NCBI RefSeq assembly: GCF_021431965.1 | Contig: NZ_CP090370.1 | Location: forward strand, 186,001-250,000 | DNA: 64,000 nt | Origin: Erythrobacter sp. SDW2 | GTDB taxonomy: Bacteria > Pseudomonadota > Alphaproteobacteria > Sphingomonadales > Sphingomonadaceae | Direction of reading: 5' to 3' | Shown here: in pieces, positions 16,115 to 24,538 of the stretch | How positions within the stretch are numbered: position 1 is the first letter of the stretch | Layout: each line of letters begins with the position of its first letter | Translations under genes and position numbers: made by a program | Notes under the pieces: model-generated | Told to the model about the DNA's origin: nothing | Database searches by the model: none | What the model saw: only the letters and a program-made list of their open reading frames with translations

Positions 16115-16500
16115 GCGGCGGTATCCAAGGCGCACGTGCCTGCCTCAGCCTGACGGCGCGGCGCCAGCACCGCTTCGCGCAGCAGGAACAGGCGCCCGCT
16201 CTCCACTTTCAAGGGGATCGTCGGCGTGCAGCCGCGATCATCCCCCAGCGCCTCGCCCGTGCGAAGCGAGATGCGCCAGTTGTGCAGCGGGCAGGTGACG
16301 CTGTCGCCGTGAACCAGTCCCTCGCTCAAGGGCCCATGCTTGTGTGGGCATTTGTTGACAAGCGCGAAATATTCCCCGCGGGTGGTGAGGAACACCGCGA
16401 TTTCCTCGCCTCCCAGCACGGGAAGCGTGCGCCCAGTGCCAGCCTTGATCTGGGTGACGGGGCCGATATCGAGCCATTGGCCCGCAGTATCGCTGTTCAT
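16111..16500 (-). CDS. nirD: Nitrite reductase (NADH) small subunit NirD
   Basis: A 129-residue Rieske-fold protein. The cluster ligands are visible: NKCPHKHGPLSEG (C and H) and VTCPLHNWRISLRTG (C and H). It partners NirB in cytoplasmic NADH-dependent reduction of nitrite to ammonium. ATG at 16498-16500 overlaps the nirB stop at 16497-16499, and its own stop overlaps the cobA start, so all three are translationally coupled. The intact Rieske ligands distinguish it from the cluster-less NirD forms of enterobacteria. Confidence 0.93.
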   Translation of the reverse strand: MNSDTAGQWLDIGPVTQIKAGTGRTLPVLGGEEIAVFLTTRGEYFALVNKCPHKHGPLSEGLVHGDSVTCPLHNWRISLRTGEALGDDRGCTPTIPLKVESGRLFLLREAVLAPRRQAEAGTCALDTAA

Positions 16501-19007
16501 TGCGCCTTCTCCAAAGCAAGCGGGCGGACTTCGGCGAGGTGCTGGTGCAGATCGGGATGCGCTCCGGCCGCGCGGCCTGCCCAGGGGTCGATCTGCCAAT
16601 ATTTCTGCGACAGCCGGAACCGCGCAGCCAGCCTGCTGATGCGGTCAGGATCAGTGAACAGCTGCGCTTTCAGCCATTCCAGCCCCTTGCGTTCGATCCA
16701 AGGCGCGGTGCGTTCGAGATAGTGCGCTTCCTCGCGGTAGAGCTGGATAAAGGCGAGGCAGTGCTCCATCGCCTCGGCTTCGGTCTCGACCTTGCACAAA
16801 AGATCGGTGACCCGCACCTTGATCCCGCCATTGCCGCCGACATGGAGTTCATAGCCGCTGTCGACACAGACGATGCCGAAGTCCTTGATTGTCGCCTCGG
16901 CACAGTTGCGCGGGCAGCCGCTGACGGCGATCTTGAACTTGTGCGGCATGTAACTGCCCCAGGTGGCCTGTTCGATCTTGACGCCGAGCCCGGTCGAATC
17001 CTGCGTGCCGAACCGACACCATTCGCTGCCCACGCAGGTCTTCACTGTGCGCAGCGCCTTGCCATAGGCGTGGCCCGATACCATCCCTGCGGCGTTCAGG
17101 TCGGCCCAGACGGCGGGCAGATCCTCTTTCCTGATGCCGAAGATATCGAGCCGCTGGCCGCCGGTGACCTTCACCATCGGCGCGTTGTATTTTTCCACCA
17201 CGTCGGCAATCGCCCGCAATTCGCGCGGAGAGGTTATGCCGCCCCACATGCGCGGGACGACGGAATATGTGCCATCCTTCTGGATATTGGCGTGGAGCCG
17301 TTCGTTGACGAAGCGGCTGGTCTCGTCATCCGCATATTCGCCCGGCCAGGCGCACAGCAGGTAGTAATTGAGCGCCGGGCGGCAGGATGCACAGCCTTCG
17401 GGGGTGGACCAGTGCAGCTCCTGCATCACCTGCGGGATTGATTTGAGATTACGCTCAAGGATCAGGCGGCGCACGTCATCATGGGTGAAGCTGGTGCAGC
17501 CGCACAGGGTTTTAGGCCCGGCTTCGACCTCAGCGCCGAGCGTCAGTGCGAGCAGGCTTTCGACGATGTTGGTGCACGATCCACAGCTCGCCGAAGCCTT
17601 GCAAGTCGAACGGAGGGCAGCGACGCTGTGCGCGCCTTCGTTGATTGCGCTTATGACGGCGCCCTTGGAGACGCCATTGCAGCCGCACACCTCGGCATCA
17701 TCGGAGAGCGCTGCGACAGCGGCGTGGGGATCGCCGCCCGCGCCGCCTGCGGCATAGGCCTGCCCGAAGATCAGCGACTGGCGGATGGCGGCGATGTCCT
17801 CTTGCCGGCGCAGAAGATCGAAATACCAGTTGCCGTCCGCCGTATCGCCATAAAGCACTGCGCCGATCAGCCGGTTGTCCTTGATAACGAGCCGTTTGTA
17901 GATGCCATGCGCCGCATCGCGCATCACCACATCCTCGCTCCCCTCGCCGCCCGAAAAATCGCCCGCAGAGAAAACATCGATGCCGGAAACCTTGAGCTTC
18001 GTTGAGGTGACCGAGCCTTCAAAGCCGCGCCCGCTGCCGACGCCGGTGAGGCAGTCGGCCAGCGCCCGGCACATCTCCCAGATTGGAGCGACCAGACCAT
18101 AGCACGCCCCGCGATGCTGCACGCATTCGCCCACGGCGAGGATCGCGGGATCGCTGGTGACCATGTGATCATCCACGACAATGCCGCGCTCGCAGGCAAG
18201 GCCCGCCGCTTTCGCCAGCGCCACGGAAGGCTTGATCCCGGCCGCCATCACCACCAGGTCGGCGCGGATGCGGGTGCCGTCCTCCAGCACGATGCCTGCC
18301 ACCCGGCCCGCCGCGCCAAGGATCGCCTTGGTGTTGGCGCTCGAAAGAATGGTGTGCCCGCGCCGTTCGAGTTCCTGCCGCAGCAGCCATCCGGCCGCTT
18401 CATCCAGCTGACGCTCCATCAGGGTGGACATCAGGTGCACCACGGTCACCTGCATTCCGCGCAGGGCAAGACCGTGCGCTGCCTCCAGCCCCAAGAGGCC
18501 CCCGCCGATGACCACAGCGGCGTTGCTGCCTTCGGTCTCGCCCGCTTCGGCAGCGGCGATCATGCGGTCCACATCATCCAGATCGCGGAAGGTGACGACG
18601 CCGACCAGATCATGCCCCGGCACCGGGATGATGAAGGGATCAGAGCCGGTGGCGATTACCAGCCTGTCATACGGCAGCACCAAGCCCCCACGCGTGACGA
18701 CAGTGTGCGCCTCGCGGTCGATCATCTCTGCCGGATCACCGCTGATGAGCGCGATGGCATTGTCCGCATACCACTGCGGGCCATTGATGATGATGTCGTC
18801 AAACGCCTTCTCGCCCGCCAGCACGGGTGACAGCATGATGCGGTTGTAATTGACCCGCGGTTCGGCCCCGATGATCGTGATGTCGAACCGGCCGGGCGCG
18901 CGGGCCAGCACCTCTTCAACCGTGCGGCACCCGGCCATGCCATTGCCGATCACCACCAGCTTTTCGCGGCTGCCGGGCGTATCGGGAAAGGGAAAAATCG
19001 CGTTCAT
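16497..19007 (-). CDS. nirB: Nitrite reductase (NADH) large subunit NirB
   Basis: An 836-residue NADH nitrite reductase. Order: FAD/NAD oxidoreductase domain (LVVIGNGMAGCRTVEEVLA; VVIGGGLLGLEAAHGLALRG), a BFD-like [2Fe-2S] domain (CGCNGVSKGAVISAINEGA, then CGSC; ~440-490), and sirohaem/[4Fe-4S] domains with TCVGSEWC (~655) and SGCPRNC (~695). It reduces nitrite to ammonium with six electrons from NADH. ATG 19005-19007 follows AGGA. Transcription is preceded by a leader with a terminator and two hexaloop hairpins, consistent with NasT control. Length and domains are normal. Confidence 0.95.
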   Translation of the reverse strand: MNAIFPFPDTPGSREKLVVIGNGMAGCRTVEEVLARAPGRFDITIIGAEPRVNYNRIMLSPVLAGEKAFDDIIINGPQWYADNAIALISGDPAEMIDREAHTVVTRGGLVLPYDRLVIATGSDPFIIPVPGHDLVGVVTFRDLDDVDRMIAAAEAGETEGSNAAVVIGGGLLGLEAAHGLALRGMQVTVVHLMSTLMERQLDEAAGWLLRQELERRGHTILSSANTKAILGAAGRVAGIVLEDGTRIRADLVVMAAGIKPSVALAKAAGLACERGIVVDDHMVTSDPAILAVGECVQHRGACYGLVAPIWEMCRALADCLTGVGSGRGFEGSVTSTKLKVSGIDVFSAGDFSGGEGSEDVVMRDAAHGIYKRLVIKDNRLIGAVLYGDTADGNWYFDLLRRQEDIAAIRQSLIFGQAYAAGGAGGDPHAAVAALSDDAEVCGCNGVSKGAVISAINEGAHSVAALRSTCKASASCGSCTNIVESLLALTLGAEVEAGPKTLCGCTSFTHDDVRRLILERNLKSIPQVMQELHWSTPEGCASCRPALNYYLLCAWPGEYADDETSRFVNERLHANIQKDGTYSVVPRMWGGITSPRELRAIADVVEKYNAPMVKVTGGQRLDIFGIRKEDLPAVWADLNAAGMVSGHAYGKALRTVKTCVGSEWCRFGTQDSTGLGVKIEQATWGSYMPHKFKIAVSGCPRNCAEATIKDFGIVCVDSGYELHVGGNGGIKVRVTDLLCKVETEAEAMEHCLAFIQLYREEAHYLERTAPWIERKGLEWLKAQLFTDPDRISRLAARFRLSQKYWQIDPWAGRAAGAHPDLHQHLAEVRPLALEKAQ

Positions 19008-19196
19008 GCGCTGTGATCCTGTGCCGACAACGCACGCAAAAAAGCCGCCAGGTCATCCGAAAGACCGGCGGCGCCATTGCCACGTTGTGATGGGGAGAAG
19101 GTAAGGTCAGGCGCGTTCCTTCGTTGGAACGCTGACGAGTTGGAAACTACCTGAGTCGCACCGGCTTGCCAACCTCCTTTTTGCATTGCAGCATAA
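19008..19196 (-). promoter_or_regulatory. NasT-type antitermination leader of nirBD-cobA
   Basis: Read on the minus strand: hairpin P1 at 19113-19132 has a perfect 7-bp stem GCGTTCC/GGAACGC and hexaloop AACGAA; hairpin P2 at 19068-19083 has stem GTGGC/GCCGC (one G-U) and hexaloop AATGGC. Both loops have A at position 1 and G at position 4, the known ANTAR recognition rule. The linker is 29 bases. The 3' arm of P2 (19068-19072) is also the 5' arm of an intrinsic terminator, so P2 and terminator exclude each other. NasT binding is inferred from the family. Confidence 0.8.
19038..19072 (-). terminator. Conditional terminator in the nirB leader
   Basis: GCCGCC-GGTC (67-72 and 63-66 side) pairs with GACC-(T)-GGCGGC (44-54 side) with one bulge, followed by six T residues on the minus strand. 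It lies about 31 bases before the nirB start and would abort transcription unless hairpin P2 forms. Confidence 0.85.
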
Positions 19197-20990
19197 TCAC
19201 CGGATCAGCGCGATCATCAGCGCCGCCGCCAGCACTGCGCTGACCACTTGCCACAGCACAACCGGATTGCGAATCAGAAGCGGCGCAGGCTGGGGATGGG
19301 TCAGCGCGGTGTTGGGGACGCTGAGATCATGCACAAAGGCGCTGACGTGCTGGTAACGCAGATGCGGTTCCACGTGCAGCGCATGGGCAATGGCGGCATC
19401 GGCCCAGTCAGGCACGTCATCACGATATGTCGCGACCGGCACATACCGCAGGCGGCGCTGGCGCGACAGGGTGTCAGCCGCGCCCGCGCGCGGGCCATAA
19501 GGCAGGTGCCCGGTCAGCAGGAAATAGGCCATCGCGGCGAGCGAATAGAGGTCGCTCTGCTCGCTGGCGGGCAGGCCGCGATAGAGTTCGGGTGCGGAAA
19601 ATTGCAGGGTTCCGGCAAAGGCATCCTCGCCCGCCCTCGGCGCGTGTTCGGTCATGCCATCAATCCGGGCCGACCCCAGATCAATGATGTTCGCCGTGCC
19701 ATTGGCATCGATCATCACATTGGCCGGGCGCAGATCGCGGTGGATGATCTGGCGGCGGTGCAGCGCATACAGCCCGCGCGCCACCTGAGTGATGATTGCG
19801 CGCACAGCAGCAATATCAGCGCGGGGGTGATCTCGCTGCCATTGTTCCAGCGTGATGCCATTGCAATAGCCGCTGACAGCATAAAGGAACCGGCGCGGGC
19901 GGGCGCGCGGCGGGACGCTCAGCACGTGCGGGCTGCGCACCCGGCCAAGCGCCCATTCCTCCAGCAGCAGCTCGCTGCGCGCCTGCGGATCGCCCGCGCG
20001 TTCGGCCGAGAGCCGCTTGATCGCCGCCGCAGCCCCGGTGGAATTGTCGCGGGCGAGCCATACGTGGCTGCGGCCACCGATATGGAGCGGGCGCAGCAGG
20101 GTGTAGCCATCGCAGTCCAGCCCGGCCTGCCATTCCGGCGGATCGGGCAGCCGGGCTTCGGCCGCGAGCAGATCATCCGCCGCGCCCTGACGAACGCTGT
20201 CCACCTGCACCAGCTGCACGGTGAGGTTGTCCTCGGCCCCTGCCGCCAGTGCAGCCTCGCACATCTGGCGGGCGGCGGCGCTCATATCCGGGTTGGCGTG
20301 GACGATCTGCGCAATCTCGCGGTCTGTCAGGCCGTCGCCAAGCCCGTCAGTCGCCAGCAGCAGGATATCGCCAGGCTGGACGAAGATGCGGCTGTGATCG
20401 ATCTCGACATGGCGGCCCATGCCCAAGGCGCGGGCGAGCAGATGCGTGCCGCCACCAGCGGGCACACGGTGCGCCTCGGTCAGCCGTTCGAGGCCGCCCG
20501 CGTTCACCCGCGCTGCCACCCCGTCACCCAGATGCAGGATGTGCGCGGCGGCATCGCGCAGGATCAGCGCGGTAAAGGTGGTGATGAGACCCTCGGCCTC
20601 ACGCGCCCGGTCACTGTCGGCGTAACCGGCAGCCATTCCGACGAGCGCGGCGTTCTGGCCGTGCATCCAGCTGTTGATCGCTGCAATCACCCGCTGGGCG
20701 CTGGTCTGGGGCGACCAGGCATCGGGGGTGGCATAGTAATCGGTGAGAAAGCCCGCCACCGCCGTTTCCGCCGCCTCGCGCCCGCGGCGACTGGTGCTGA
20801 TCCCGTCGGCCACCACAAAGGCCATGCCCTTGTAGATGAGCAGATCGCCATCGGGGAGGATGCAGCCGTAAAAATCCTGATTGGCCAGCTTGGCCCCGGC
20901 ACAGGAATATTGCCCCACCGTCACGGTGAGCCTTTCGAGCGGCGCATTGCCTTGCGCCGCCCCCACAGGTTCAGCCCGTTCAGGCGGCAA
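19197..20990 (-). CDS. PP2C phosphatase / Ser-Thr protein kinase fusion
   Basis: A 597-residue bifunctional protein. N-terminal PP2C domain (~25-245): NQDFYG, FVVADGISTSRRGREAAE, LHLGDGVAARVN, LLLATDGLGDGL, AEDNLTVQLV. C-terminal kinase domain (~290-545): loop HIGGRSHVWLAR, lysine in AAAIKRL, HRDLRPANVM (~418), IIDLGSARI (DFG reads DLG), FSAPELYRG and SDLYSLAAMAYFLLTG. A single C-terminal membrane segment (~575-595) would hold it in the inner membrane. It overlaps the FNT channel gene by 11 bases and precedes nirB. Similar fusions occur in nitrate assimilation clusters; the target is unknown, with the channel or NirB as candidates. Confidence 0.88.
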   Translation of the reverse strand: MPPERAEPVGAAQGNAPLERLTVTVGQYSCAGAKLANQDFYGCILPDGDLLIYKGMAFVVADGISTSRRGREAAETAVAGFLTDYYATPDAWSPQTSAQRVIAAINSWMHGQNAALVGMAAGYADSDRAREAEGLITTFTALILRDAAAHILHLGDGVAARVNAGGLERLTEAHRVPAGGGTHLLARALGMGRHVEIDHSRIFVQPGDILLLATDGLGDGLTDREIAQIVHANPDMSAAARQMCEAALAAGAEDNLTVQLVQVDSVRQGAADDLLAAEARLPDPPEWQAGLDCDGYTLLRPLHIGGRSHVWLARDNSTGAAAAIKRLSAERAGDPQARSELLLEEWALGRVRSPHVLSVPPRARPRRFLYAVSGYCNGITLEQWQRDHPRADIAAVRAIITQVARGLYALHRRQIIHRDLRPANVMIDANGTANIIDLGSARIDGMTEHAPRAGEDAFAGTLQFSAPELYRGLPASEQSDLYSLAAMAYFLLTGHLPYGPRAGAADTLSRQRRLRYVPVATYRDDVPDWADAAIAHALHVEPHLRYQHVSAFVHDLSVPNTALTHPQPAPLLIRNPVVLWQVVSAVLAAALMIALIR

Positions 20991-21810
20991 TCTTCAACTC
21001 CGCCGCATTGCGCTTGGGCGAAGTGCGGTAGTGGGTCGAATAGAGCATCAGCCCGGTGAACGTCAGCCCGCCAACCAGATTGCCCAGCACCACCGGCACT
21101 TCATTCCACAACAGGTAATCGGCGATGGTGAATTCGCCGCCCAGCATCAGTCCGGTGGGGAACAGAAACATGTTCACGATCGAATGTTCAAACACCATGT
21201 AGAAGAACAGCATGATCGGCATCCACATCGCAATCACCTTGCCGCTGACCGTGCTCGACATGCTGGCGCCGACCACGCCGGTCGATACCATCCAGTTGCA
21301 CATCACCGCGCGCACAAAGATCGTCAGCCACCCTGCCGCGCCATATTCGGCATAGCCCAGCGTGCGCTTTTCCCCGGTGATCGCCATCGCCTGGCCGACC
21401 GGATCAACCTCTGCGGCAAAGCCATAGGTCCAGTAGATCGCCATCATCACCGCTGTCACCAGCGCACCGGCAAAATTGCCGACGAACACCAGTCCCCAGT
21501 TGCGCAGCACGCCGCCCCAGGTGCAGCCGGGCCGCTTGGCCCACACCGCCAGCGGGGCGAGCACGAACACGCCGGTGAGCAGATCATAGCCCAGCAGATA
21601 GAGCAGGCAGAACCCCACCGGAAACAGCACCGCGCCCGCCAGTGGCTGGCCGGTCTGAACATTGATCGTCACCGCAAACGCCGCCGCCAGCGCCAGAATT
21701 GCGCCTGCCATGAAGGCGCGGATCAGCGTGTCCTTGGTCGACATCATGATCTTGGATTCGCCCGCTTCAATCAGCTTGGGCACGAATTCACTTGGGGCAA
21801 GATAGGCCAT
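20980..21810 (-). CDS. Formate/nitrite transporter (FNT) family channel
   Basis: A 276-residue FNT protein with six membrane helices: MAGAILALAAAFAVTI, VGFCLLYLLGYDLLTGVFVL, WGLVFVGNFAGALVTAVMM, the VRAVMCNWMVSTGVVG helix that in this family lines the pore, VIAMWMPIMLFFYMVFEHSI, and VPVVLGNLVGGLTFTGLML. In this setting it most likely carries nitrite (NirC-like). It lies 17 bases after the porin gene and overlaps the PP2C/kinase gene. The central pore histidine of FocA is not obvious at the CNWM site (it reads C-N-W), which could alter gating. Symbol withheld because NirC and NasA-type FNTs are not separable by eye. Confidence 0.88.
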   Translation of the reverse strand: MAYLAPSEFVPKLIEAGESKIMMSTKDTLIRAFMAGAILALAAAFAVTINVQTGQPLAGAVLFPVGFCLLYLLGYDLLTGVFVLAPLAVWAKRPGCTWGGVLRNWGLVFVGNFAGALVTAVMMAIYWTYGFAAEVDPVGQAMAITGEKRTLGYAEYGAAGWLTIFVRAVMCNWMVSTGVVGASMSSTVSGKVIAMWMPIMLFFYMVFEHSIVNMFLFPTGLMLGGEFTIADYLLWNEVPVVLGNLVGGLTFTGLMLYSTHYRTSPKRNAAELKIAA

Positions 21811-21827
21811 ATTGCGTCTCCTTGAGG

Positions 21828-23039
21828 TCAGAATGCGATTTCGGTCTGGAGCCAGAATTTGCGGGTGTCGGCGGCAAAGCCGTCGGCCCGGTAGCTGGCA
21901 AAGCGGGCGAGGAAGGATGCGCGGCCCACCGCAAGGCCGGCGGACAGATCGATCTCGTCGCCGTAATGCCGACTGCCGAAATCGCTGTCGAAGCGGTGGT
22001 AAACGGCCAGCAGATCGACCGTGCCGAGGCCCTTCACGGCAAATTTCTTGCCCGCGCGGGCGAAAGTGTCGGTCAGCCCGGCATCGGGCGTGCGCAGGAA
22101 CAGGTCGGCCCAGCCATTAAAGGCAAACAGCGTGGCCAGCGGGGTCTGGAACGCGCCGCGCCCGCCATCACTGCCGAGCTGTTCGACCCCGGCCCCCAGC
22201 GAAAATCCGGCCCAAGTCGCACCCAGCTCGCCTTGCAGGTAATGGGCGGTATAGGCGACCGGGTTGCCACCGGTATCGGACTGGGTGGCCAGCGTCGCCC
22301 TGGCGGTCAGGGTCGCCGGGCCGACAGGCAGTTTGAACGCAGCCTTGGCGCCGAAGGTGTTGCTTGACGCGTTCAGGCGGGCGTCGAAATCGAGAAGATA
22401 GGCAAAGCCAGTGATCTCGCCGCGGGCCAGCTTCACCCCGGCGTTGAGGAACACCAGATCGCCGTCATAGCGGAAATTGGGGCTGTCCGCGCCAAACACG
22501 GTCTGCACCGCGCTGGCATAGGTTGCATCCACGCGGACCGGGCCGAGCGCGGTCTGCCCGCGCACGGCATCAAAGGTCTGCTCGTTCTGTCGCCACACGA
22601 CATTGCCGACGAAGCGGGCATCATCAAGAATGATCCGCTGACGACCCAGCGTGACGCTGCTTGCGCCATCGCGCCAGGCGATCTGTGCGCGGTTGAGTTC
22701 GAGGTTCTCAGGATCGGCCACCACCGAAAAGCGCGTCCGGCCATTGCCGGGGATGGTGTTGTTGAAATTGTCGGTCAGCTCCGTTGTTGCCTCGCCCTCG
22801 ATCAGCAGCGAGACCGCACCGCTGGCGATTTCAAACCCTGCATGAAGGCGCGCAGTAAGTGCATTGGCGGGCTCAATCGGCTTGTCCTCGTCAACCGTCT
22901 CGCGGCGCACCTTTAGGGCGAGGATCGGGTCGAGCGTCACGCCTTCGGCGAGGGTAATCGGGTCGCCGGGAGTGGCCAGCGCCGGGACGCTGGTGGCGGA
23001 TGCTGACAGGGCAAACAGGCAGTAGGCAAATGCGCGCAT
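21828..23039 (-). CDS. Outer membrane beta-barrel porin (alginate-export-like)
   Basis: A 403-residue outer membrane protein. A signal peptide MRAFAYCLFALSASATSVPALA is followed by many amphipathic beta strands (for example RTRFSVVADPENLELNRAQI, SSVTLGRQRI, TARATLATQSD) and it ends in a terminal phenylalanine (TEIAF), the usual BAM signal. The LGRQRI-DD-RFVGNV region resembles the alginate-export/AlgE-like barrel family. First gene of the porin-FNT-kinase transcript, with a NasT-type leader, so it probably brings nitrate or nitrite across the outer membrane. Substrate is inferred from context only. Confidence 0.82.
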   Translation of the reverse strand: MRAFAYCLFALSASATSVPALATPGDPITLAEGVTLDPILALKVRRETVDEDKPIEPANALTARLHAGFEIASGAVSLLIEGEATTELTDNFNNTIPGNGRTRFSVVADPENLELNRAQIAWRDGASSVTLGRQRIILDDARFVGNVVWRQNEQTFDAVRGQTALGPVRVDATYASAVQTVFGADSPNFRYDGDLVFLNAGVKLARGEITGFAYLLDFDARLNASSNTFGAKAAFKLPVGPATLTARATLATQSDTGGNPVAYTAHYLQGELGATWAGFSLGAGVEQLGSDGGRGAFQTPLATLFAFNGWADLFLRTPDAGLTDTFARAGKKFAVKGLGTVDLLAVYHRFDSDFGSRHYGDEIDLSAGLAVGRASFLARFASYRADGFAADTRKFWLQTEIAF

Positions 23040-23324
23040 GGATCACCTCTCTGGCTAAAGCCGGACCATGACCGGCCACGAGAGGCGAGCGCCGTTGCCC
23101 GCCGGATGAAGCATCAGCCAGGGCCGACGCCGGAAATCAAAAAAGCCGCCACGATTCGCTACCTTTCAGAAGCGGCTCGGGCGGCGTCGTTGCCTTAAGA
23201 ATTCGTGGGTGGCTGCTCGCATTGCGGGTCCGACATTGGATCACCCAGCAGCAACATCGCGAAGACTACGCCAGCTTGTGCAGCCTCGTAAAGGCCTTTT
23301 TTGCAGCGCAGCAAATTTTTCAAC
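23040..23324 (-). promoter_or_regulatory. NasT-type antitermination leader of the porin-FNT-kinase operon
   Basis: On the minus strand: hairpin P1 at 23226-23246, stem TCC/GGA plus GGG/CCC with a 3-base bulge, hexaloop AATGTC; hairpin P2 at 23183-23194, stem GGC/GCC, hexaloop AACGAC. Both loops have A1 and G4. The linker is 31 bases, against 29 in the nirB leader. P2 shares 23183-23185 with the 5' arm of the terminator at 23139-23185. P2 is only 3 bp, weaker than its nirB counterpart. The rest of the gap up to the nasS stop has no gene; an A/T-rich stretch near 23298-23325 may hold the promoter. Confidence 0.72.
23139..23185 (-). terminator. Conditional terminator in the porin leader
   Basis: GCCGCC pairs with GGCGGC (23145-23150 with 23180-23185); inner CGA/TCG and GCT/AGC pairs extend the stem, and six T residues follow on the minus strand. 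It is about 100 bases before the porin start. Confidence 0.8.
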
Positions 23325-24536
23325 TCAGGGCAAGCTGGCGAGATAGGCTTCAATCTGGTCAGGATCGAAGGTCAGCCCATCGAAAAAACGGTTGGCCGAC
23401 AGCGTCAGCGTGCCCTGCTGCGCGCCGACCTGTGTCATCTGCGTGACGCTGCCTTCGACCTTGGAACTGGCATTGGGCAGATCATCGCCGGTATCGATCA
23501 GCGCAGCGCGGTAGATATCGGGCCGGAACACCCGCATCGCCCGCGCCGCATCGGCCGGATCGAAGGCGATATGGCCCCAGCGCGCCATCTGCGAATAGAG
23601 CCACGCGGCCTGGCTCATCCACGGGAAATTGGCCGCCTCGCTGTGCTGGAACATCAGATCAGGCAGGTGCACCGGCGCAGCGCCGTGGGCCAGAACCAAG
23701 CGGTCCGATATCGCCCGCAGCACCAGCGCAGGGTTGGCATCGAGATAGGGGGGCGAGGCAAGGATGCGGGCATTCTCGGCGAAATTGGCCGGGTCGATGA
23801 AATGGCGGCCCGCCCGGCGCATGGCCCGGATCAGTGCAGCAAAGGCTTCGGCCTTGTCGGCCAGCACCGGCTCGCGCACCGCGAGCACCTTTTCCACCCC
23901 GCGCCGCCAGATTTGCGCGGAAGCCAGCACGATTGTGCCGACATCACGCTCGACACAGACTGAACTCCACGGTTCGCCCACGCAAGACCCGTCGATCTCC
24001 CCGCTGGCCAGCGCATCGGGGACAAACGGCGGGGCGATGGTGACGATCTCGACATCGTGATCAGGCCGGATACCGCAGGCGGCGAGCCAGTAACGCAGCT
24101 TGTAATTGTGGCTGGAAAAGCGGTGCACCACCCCGAACCGCAGCCGCCGCCCCTGCGCCTTGGCCGCCATCGCCGCTTCGCGCAACCGCGCGCCGACAGC
24201 CGCCGGATCGCCATATTCGCCCGGCGATGCGACCATCGCGGCCAGTGGTTTGCTCAAAGTGATCGCATTGCCGTTCAGACCCAGCACAAAGGGCGCGGTC
24301 AGCGGCTGCGCCGGGCGGCCCAGCCCCAGCGTGGTGGCAATCGTCAGCGGCGCCAGCATGTGCGCGCCGTCGGTATGGCCGTAGAGCAGCCGGTCTAGCA
24401 CGGTGGCCCAGCTCACATCGCGCACGAAGGTCAGCGCCACGCCCTCGTCAGCGGCAAAGCCATGTTCGTGAGCCAAAATCGGCAGGCAGGCATCGACCAG
24501 CGGCAGAAACCCGATGGTAAGCGTCGCGTCGGCCAT
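23325..24536 (-). CDS. nasS: NasS-type cytoplasmic nitrate sensor (NrtA/CmpA family)
   Basis: A 403-residue relative of nitrate ABC-transporter binding proteins. It starts MADATLTIGFLPLVDACLPIL and contains LLYGHTDGAHMLAPLTIATTLG, KLRYWLAACGI, SGEIDGSCVGEPWSSV and NFPWMSQAAWLYSQMARWG. There is no signal peptide, which points to the cytoplasmic sensor NasS, not a transporter subunit, and no permease or ATPase gene is nearby. NasS holds NasT inactive until nitrate or nitrite binds. It follows nasT by 2 bases, the standard nasT-nasS pair order reversed to T then S on this strand. Confidence 0.88.
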   Translation of the reverse strand: MADATLTIGFLPLVDACLPILAHEHGFAADEGVALTFVRDVSWATVLDRLLYGHTDGAHMLAPLTIATTLGLGRPAQPLTAPFVLGLNGNAITLSKPLAAMVASPGEYGDPAAVGARLREAAMAAKAQGRRLRFGVVHRFSSHNYKLRYWLAACGIRPDHDVEIVTIAPPFVPDALASGEIDGSCVGEPWSSVCVERDVGTIVLASAQIWRRGVEKVLAVREPVLADKAEAFAALIRAMRRAGRHFIDPANFAENARILASPPYLDANPALVLRAISDRLVLAHGAAPVHLPDLMFQHSEAANFPWMSQAAWLYSQMARWGHIAFDPADAARAMRVFRPDIYRAALIDTGDDLPNASSKVEGSVTQMTQVGAQQGTLTLSANRFFDGLTFDPDQIEAYLASLP

Positions 24537-24538
24537 GG

